Below are positions 59,384 to 64,000 of a DNA stretch of 64,000 nucleotides, one piece after another (the first letter of the stretch is position 1; the number at the start of each line of letters is the position of its first letter). A program made the translations under genes and the position numbers. The DNA lies in NCBI GenBank assembly GCA_038259155.1, contig JBBSPE010000001.1, forward strand, positions 50,404 to 114,403, written 5' to 3'. The notes below the pieces were generated by a model, which saw only the letters and a program-made list of their open reading frames with translations, ran no database searches and was not told the DNA's origin. This stretch comes from JAABRT01 sp038259155 (lineage in GTDB: Bacteria > Gemmatimonadota > Gemmatimonadetes > Gemmatimonadales > Gemmatimonadaceae).

Positions 59384-62382
59384 GAGACGCCCAGGCGTGT
59401 GAGCTCGGCCGACAGCGTCTTGATCATTTCGCGGTAGTATGTCTGCTGCTCGCGCTGTTGCGCCGTGAGTGGCTGCACGACGTCACTTGCTTCACCGTAC
59501 AGCCGTCCCACGCGCCGAACGAGTTCACTCGTCTCGCGACGCACCTCGGCGAGCGTTTGTACACGGGCGGTGTCTGCGCCGCGTACCGCGGCGCCAGCGC
59601 GGGTGGCGAGTGCCTGCGCCTCACGACGGAGGCTACCCAACTCAAGCAACGTCGCGGTCCAGGCGGCGCGCACGTCGGCGGGCACATCGAGGCGCGGGTC
59701 CTCGCGCACCTCGAGTGTGCCGGTTGCGCTGTTGCCACCGGCCTGCACACGCACCGAATACGTACCCGGCACCACAAGGGGCCCGGCCGGGGCGCGCGTC
59801 GGTTCCTGTCCTGGCTCGTTGTGCGACAGGTTCCAGTAGGCGCGATTGACCCCTGTGCGTCCGGCCATCGTCATTCGCGCCACTTCCGCCCCGGTCGCAT
59901 CGGAAAAGGTGAGCGTGGCTGAGCCCGCGCTGGCGAGCCAGAAATCCACGATACCGCCGGGCTCGGGGTTGTCGCCCTGAAAAAACATGTCGCCGGTGTG
60001 GCCGAGCTCACTGTTGTAGCGGATCTGCTCCGCGGGGCGTGTGGAAACCACGTGCACGCGGCTGGCCACCACCGTCGCCGTGAGCTCCTGCAGCGCGCGC
60101 GCATTGTCCAAGATCCACACGCCGCGCGAATGGGTGCCCACGACGAGGTCGCCATCGCGCGGATGGATGAACAGGTCGTTGAAGGCCATCGTCGGCATGC
60201 CCCCCCGCAACTCCGCCCAGGTCCGGCCGCGATCGCTCGACCAGAACAGCCCGAGTTCGGTGCCGAGGTACAGGACGTCCGGGTTTTTCAGGTCTTCGCG
60301 CAGTGTGCGCGCGACGCGATGTTCAGGCAGGCCACCGTCAATGCGCGTGAACGTGGCGCCGTTGTCATCGGTGCGATAGACGTAGTTGGCGAAGTCGCCG
60401 TTGCGATAGTTGTTGGCCACCACGTAGACGCGGCCGTCCACGTGCCGAGACGTTTCGATGCCATTGATCCACGCGTTGCGCGGCATGCCCGGCAGCTCGC
60501 CCGAGAGCTCGGTCCAGGTTTGTCCCGCATCGGTACTCCGCTGTACGTTGCCGTCATCCGTGCCCACCCAGAGCAGACCCTGCATGCGTGGCGACTCGGC
60601 GATTGCGCTCAACGTGGGCCAGTACGGGATGCCGTCGTCGAGCGAGCGGGTCTGCGCGGTGGGCATCTGCCCCATGATCGGCAGCGTGCGCCGGTCCACG
60701 CCGGTGGTGCGATCGCCGAGCGCGGTCCACGTGTTGCCCCGGTCGGTGCTCTTCCAGAGGATGTTGGTGCCGGCGTAGATGGTGTACGTGTCGTGGTGCG
60801 AGATGAGGATGGGCGCATCCCAGTTGGCCGGCGCCATGGCGTTGCCGAGTCGCTGCTCGGGTGAACCGAGGTCGCCCCAGGTGGTCCAGTTGCGACGATC
60901 ACTGATGGCACCCTGCGGATCACCGGGTCGGATGCTCGTGCGCTCACCCGTGCGCAGGTCCACGCGCGACAGCCCCAGATACTGCGAGTTGGTGTAGAGC
61001 GTACGGTTGTCGCTGGTGTCCACCAGGTTGAAGAAGCCGTCGCCGCCACCCCACTTCATCCAGTCCATGTTCACGATGCCTTCACGACGATATGTGGCGG
61101 AGGGGCCACCCCATGAGCCGTTGTCCTGCAGGCCGCCGTACACGTTGTAGGGCTTCGCCATATCGTACGTCACGCGGTACCACTGGTTCACCGGCAGCGT
61201 CGGCAGGTACATCCACGTCTTGGCGCGGTCATAGCTGATGCCGAGACCGCCGTCGTCGGCCTTGATCAGGTGGTCCGAGTTGGCCGGATTCACCCACACG
61301 AACCGATCGTCCCCGTGCAGGGACTGCCGCAGCGAGCGCGACGTCTTGCCGCAATCGGTGCTCGTGGAGAAAAAGTTGATCATGTACAGCGTGCACGGAT
61401 CGTTGGGGTCGATCGCGATCTGTGATCCGTACATCGGCCGCGGATTCCACGTGCTCATGAACTCAAAGGTGCTGCCGCCATCCTGCGAGCGATACAGACC
61501 GGCCTGCGGCTCCTCGTAGGCCGTGCTGGCCGTGTAGCGCAGTCCCTGCTCCACCGTCACGTACATGATGTTCGGGTCTTTCGGATAGATCGCGATGCCG
61601 ATGCGGCCGTGTTCGCCGTCGGGAAGCCCCACCGTCACGCGCGCCCAGGTCTCGCCGCCGTCGGTGGACTTCCACAAGCCGCTGCCCGCGCCGCCGCCAT
61701 TGAAACCGAACGGCGTTCGACGCCGCTGGTACGAGGCCGCAAAGAGAATGGATGCGTTGGTGGGATGCATCGCGACGTCCACGACGCCGGTGTTCTCATC
61801 CACCGAGAGCACGCGCGTCCAGGTGGCCCCGGCGTCGGTGGTGCGATAGAGCCCGCGTTCATCGTTGGGCCCCCAGAGCTGCCCCATCGCCGCGACGAAG
61901 GCACGCTTTGGGTTACCCGGATCGAGCGCGATGCGCCCGATGTGCCCGGAGTTGGGGAGGCCGACATGTTTCCATGTGGCGCCACCGTCCGCGCTGCGGT
62001 ACACGCCGTCTCCCCAGCTCGAGCTCTGACGGCTGGCGCGCTCGCCGGTCCCCAGCCACACCACGCTGGTATCCTGCTGATTGAGTGCGATCGCGCCGAT
62101 GGAATGCACTGCCTGATTGCCGAACTGCGGCGTGAAGGTGACGCCGTTATTGGTGGTCTTGTACAGTCCGCCGGTTGCGGAGGCCGCGTAGAACACGTTT
62201 GGATGCGCCTCGTATACCGCCAGGTCCACGAACCGGCCGGACATCGCGGCCGGCCCGATAGTGCGGAAACGCAGGCCATCGGTGATGGTGGTGGCCGGTG
62301 TTTGGGCCGAGAGCAGCGCAAAGTGCGGCGCCAGCACGGCACCGAACAAGACTGCGACGGACGGAAGCAACAAACGGGGCAT
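59380..62382 (-). CDS. Secreted BNR/VPS10-type propeller protein, copy 2
   Basis: 1000 residues from the ATG at 62382. Signal peptide (LPSVAVLFGAVLAPHFALLSAQ). Units such as KTTNNGVTFTPQFG, RSADGGATWKHVG, RTTDAGATWTRVL, KSTDGGETWARVT, RSQDGGSTFEFM and KSTDRGNTWTALG form BNR propellers through about residue 750. An Ig-like domain (about 770-890) and a helical end (AQQREQQTYYREMIKTLSAE) follow. It is similar in architecture to the 53840 protein but clearly diverged. The overlapping next gene is the HPPY methyltransferase. Confidence 0.86.
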   Translation of the reverse strand: MPRLLLPSVAVLFGAVLAPHFALLSAQTPATTITDGLRFRTIGPAAMSGRFVDLAVYEAHPNVFYAASATGGLYKTTNNGVTFTPQFGNQAVHSIGAIALNQQDTSVVWLGTGERASRQSSSWGDGVYRSADGGATWKHVGLPNSGHIGRIALDPGNPKRAFVAAMGQLWGPNDERGLYRTTDAGATWTRVLSVDENTGVVDVAMHPTNASILFAASYQRRRTPFGFNGGGAGSGLWKSTDGGETWARVTVGLPDGEHGRIGIAIYPKDPNIMYVTVEQGLRYTASTAYEEPQAGLYRSQDGGSTFEFMSTWNPRPMYGSQIAIDPNDPCTLYMINFFSTSTDCGKTSRSLRQSLHGDDRFVWVNPANSDHLIKADDGGLGISYDRAKTWMYLPTLPVNQWYRVTYDMAKPYNVYGGLQDNGSWGGPSATYRREGIVNMDWMKWGGGDGFFNLVDTSDNRTLYTNSQYLGLSRVDLRTGERTSIRPGDPQGAISDRRNWTTWGDLGSPEQRLGNAMAPANWDAPILISHHDTYTIYAGTNILWKSTDRGNTWTALGDRTTGVDRRTLPIMGQMPTAQTRSLDDGIPYWPTLSAIAESPRMQGLLWVGTDDGNVQRSTDAGQTWTELSGELPGMPRNAWINGIETSRHVDGRVYVVANNYRNGDFANYVYRTDDNGATFTRIDGGLPEHRVARTLREDLKNPDVLYLGTELGLFWSSDRGRTWAELRGGMPTMAFNDLFIHPRDGDLVVGTHSRGVWILDNARALQELTATVVASRVHVVSTRPAEQIRYNSELGHTGDMFFQGDNPEPGGIVDFWLASAGSATLTFSDATGAEVARMTMAGRTGVNRAYWNLSHNEPGQEPTRAPAGPLVVPGTYSVRVQAGGNSATGTLEVREDPRLDVPADVRAAWTATLLELGSLRREAQALATRAGAAVRGADTARVQTLAEVRRETSELVRRVGRLYGEASDVVQPLTAQQREQQTYYREMIKTLSAELTRLGVS

Positions 62383-62488
62383 GGCAACGGGGCAGAAGAT
62401 AAAGGGCGACTGACTGCATTCTGCTGACCGCCGGAGTGAACGCAAGCCCCCAGCGGCCGGACAACGGCGACGCCGATATCTTCAGGGT

Positions 62489-63607
62489 GTGAATGATGCC
62501 TGGTTTCGTCGCCTCGTCGAGCTGTCGCCCGAAGCGAGTTATGTGGTGCGGGACAACAAGCTCGTGTATCTCAATCCCGCCGCGCTCCGGCTCTTCGGGG
62601 CGCGCGCCGCCAGCGAGATGCTGGGGCGCGACGTGCTGACGTGGGTCGCGCCGGAGTTCCACGCGCTCGCGCTGGCCCGTCGCCGTCGTGTGGAGGAAGA
62701 GGGCCAGTCGGTTCCGCTGGTGGAAAGGCAGTTTCTCCGGATGGACGGGACGCCCTTCGAGGTCGAAATCCACGCGGCGCCGCTCGAAGATGAATCCACC
62801 CGCGCGATCGTGGCCACCATCAGGGATGTCACCGCGCGACGCGCCCTCGAACGCCGGCTCAGACACGCCGAGGCCTCCGAGGCGGTGGGGCGCCTTGCCG
62901 GTGGCATCGCCCATGACTTCAACAACACCCTCTCGGTGATCCTCGGTCACGCCGAACTCGCCATGCTGGATCTGGACCCCGCGGCGCCCATTCGCGAGGA
63001 TCTGCAAAAGATCGCCAACGCCGCACAACGGTCCGCCGCGCTGGCGCAGCAACTGCTCGCGTATGCCCGGCAGCAGGCCAACACGCCGCAGCTCCTCAAC
63101 GTGAATCGCGTCGTGTCCGAGGCGTTGGACGAGCTGCGCGTGCAGCTCAGCACCGAGGTCGCGCTCGAGTGGGACGCCGCGCCCGATCTCTGGACGATCG
63201 CGATGGATCCCGCGCAGTTGCACCAACTCATCTCCAGCCTGTGCCTGAACGCGCAGGATGCGATTCGCCAGAAGCTGGGTGAGGCGCCCGGACGTGGCGC
63301 GATCCGTCTGTCCACGCGCAATCGCGACCTTCGGCGGGATCCGCAGGCGGGTATGCCCCAAAGGCAGGATGACGAGTTCGTGCAGCTACGGGTGTCCGAC
63401 ACGGGTCACGGCGTGCCGGCGGCCTTGCGCGAGCGCATTTTTGAGCCCTTTTTCACCACCCGTGAAGTGGGTGAGGGCACCGGCCTCGGGCTCGCCATGG
63501 TCCATGGGATCGTGCAGCAGAATCACGGCTTCCTGCAGCTCTCCAGCCCGCCCGGCTCTGGGGCGATTTTCGATATTTTTTTGCCGCTGCACCGCGAGCT
63601 GCCCTGA
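62489..63607 (+). CDS. PAS-domain histidine kinase
   Basis: 372 residues from a GTG at 62489. PAS domain (about 5-115: LVELSPEASYVVRDNKLVYL), then HisKA with H142 in LAGGIAHDFNNTLSVILGHA, and the ATPase with NAQDAIRQKLG, DTGHGVPAALRERIFEPFFT and GTGLGLAMVHGIV. No membrane segment, so cytosolic. The HDFNN type and the absence of a receiver make it an orphan kinase. It is divergent from the BNR gene and has no regulator next to it in the window. Confidence 0.9.
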   Translation: MNDAWFRRLVELSPEASYVVRDNKLVYLNPAALRLFGARAASEMLGRDVLTWVAPEFHALALARRRRVEEEGQSVPLVERQFLRMDGTPFEVEIHAAPLEDESTRAIVATIRDVTARRALERRLRHAEASEAVGRLAGGIAHDFNNTLSVILGHAELAMLDLDPAAPIREDLQKIANAAQRSAALAQQLLAYARQQANTPQLLNVNRVVSEALDELRVQLSTEVALEWDAAPDLWTIAMDPAQLHQLISSLCLNAQDAIRQKLGEAPGRGAIRLSTRNRDLRRDPQAGMPQRQDDEFVQLRVSDTGHGVPAALRERIFEPFFTTREVGEGTGLGLAMVHGIVQQNHGFLQLSSPPGSGAIFDIFLPLHRELP

Positions 63608-63608
63608 A

Positions 63609-64000
63609 TCAGGGCGAACCCATCACCACCGCGAGACGCGCCACGAACTTCGTGGTGCGCAGCATTGACGGAATGTCCGCGAACTCGCCGGGCTCGGCCC
63701 GCGCACCACCGCGCTCACCGCCCAGCCCCACTGCCAGCGTGCCGCCCGCCAGCGCCACGTTGAGGTTGGACGAACCCGCTGTGCCGAGCTGCGGCGTCAG
63801 GCCGAGCGCGCGCGCGATCTGCACCGATGCACGCAGGAGACGCGATGTGTCCGCTCCCGCAATCTGACCGCCAGCCGTCTGCTGGATCACGCGCATGTCG
63901 AAGCGTGTTCCGGTCTCGCGCGCAACGCTGTCAAGCACGGCGCGCACGGCGGCCTCGTTGCGCGCGATCTCCACCGGCTGCAACGATCGGATGTCGAGAC
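63609..64000 (-). CDS. M20-family peptidase, C-terminal part (partial)
   Basis: The gene runs off the right edge; about 130 C-terminal residues are visible. RASVQIARALGLTPQLGTAG, SSNLNVALAGGTLAVGLGGE and FADIPSMLRTTKFVARLAVV resemble the end of M20/M25/M40 dimetal exopeptidases of the PepT/tripeptidase type. The metal ligands lie mostly outside the window. Convergent with the PAS kinase, with only 1 bp between stops. Confidence 0.78.
   Translation of the reverse strand, partial: LDIRSLQPVEIARNEAAVRAVLDSVARETGTRFDMRVIQQTAGGQIAGADTSRLLRASVQIARALGLTPQLGTAGSSNLNVALAGGTLAVGLGGERGGARAEPGEFADIPSMLRTTKFVARLAVVMGSP

Overview
This is a GC-rich bacterial chromosome segment. Its style fits a Gemmatimonadota member (Gemmatimonas-like): many short secreted or outer-membrane proteins with an '-AQ' signal-peptide end, carboxypeptidase-regulatory plus TonB-plug proteins, large BNR/VPS10-type propeller proteins, PD40-propeller/beta-barrel fusions, and a TonB system. 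The assignment is inferred from gene content and base composition only; no rRNA or other phylogenetic marker was found.

Layout. 0-13.8 kb is core: end of an Nramp metal transporter, a small zinc-ribbon protein, a membrane Ser/Thr kinase with a membrane-anchored partner, cysteine synthesis (cysK and a serine acetyltransferase), an S41 protease / outer-membrane barrel / methyltransferase operon, nhaA, and a plug-only TonB-like protein. 13.9-25.9 kb is an accessory island between two paralogues of that plug-only protein (12412-13812 and 25876-27285), with a remnant of a third copy at 14935-15165. Its left part holds a three-Cys-motif DUF5131 protein, its partner TcmP and an FRG-domain protein, with overlapping reading frames. 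Its right part (about 20.7-25.4 kb) looks like a decaying integron cassette array without an integrase. Small minus-strand genes (CrtO-like membrane protein, DUF6883/DUF4926 pair, double-motif aspartic protease, addiction module) are each followed by an imperfect palindrome with attC-like boxes, and a dead IS3-family element has cut through one of them.

25.9-64 kb is core again: two cation/proton antiporters, an MFS exporter, a zinc-peptidase/propeller/barrel fusion, a phytase-like lipoprotein, DUF1499, DUF1028 and PEBP proteins, an FAD oxidoreductase overlapping a class I fumarase, an ACS-type MFS transporter, an N-acyl-D-amino-acid deacylase-like lipoprotein, asparagine synthase, a two-component system, a probable heme uptake operon (TonB receptor, binding protein, permease, ATPase), two large BNR-propeller proteins, a PrmC-like methyltransferase, a PAS histidine kinase, and the end of an M20 peptidase.

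Many neighbouring genes overlap by 4 bp (ATGA or GTGA), which marks the operons. No tRNA, rRNA, CRISPR array, riboswitch or integrase was seen.
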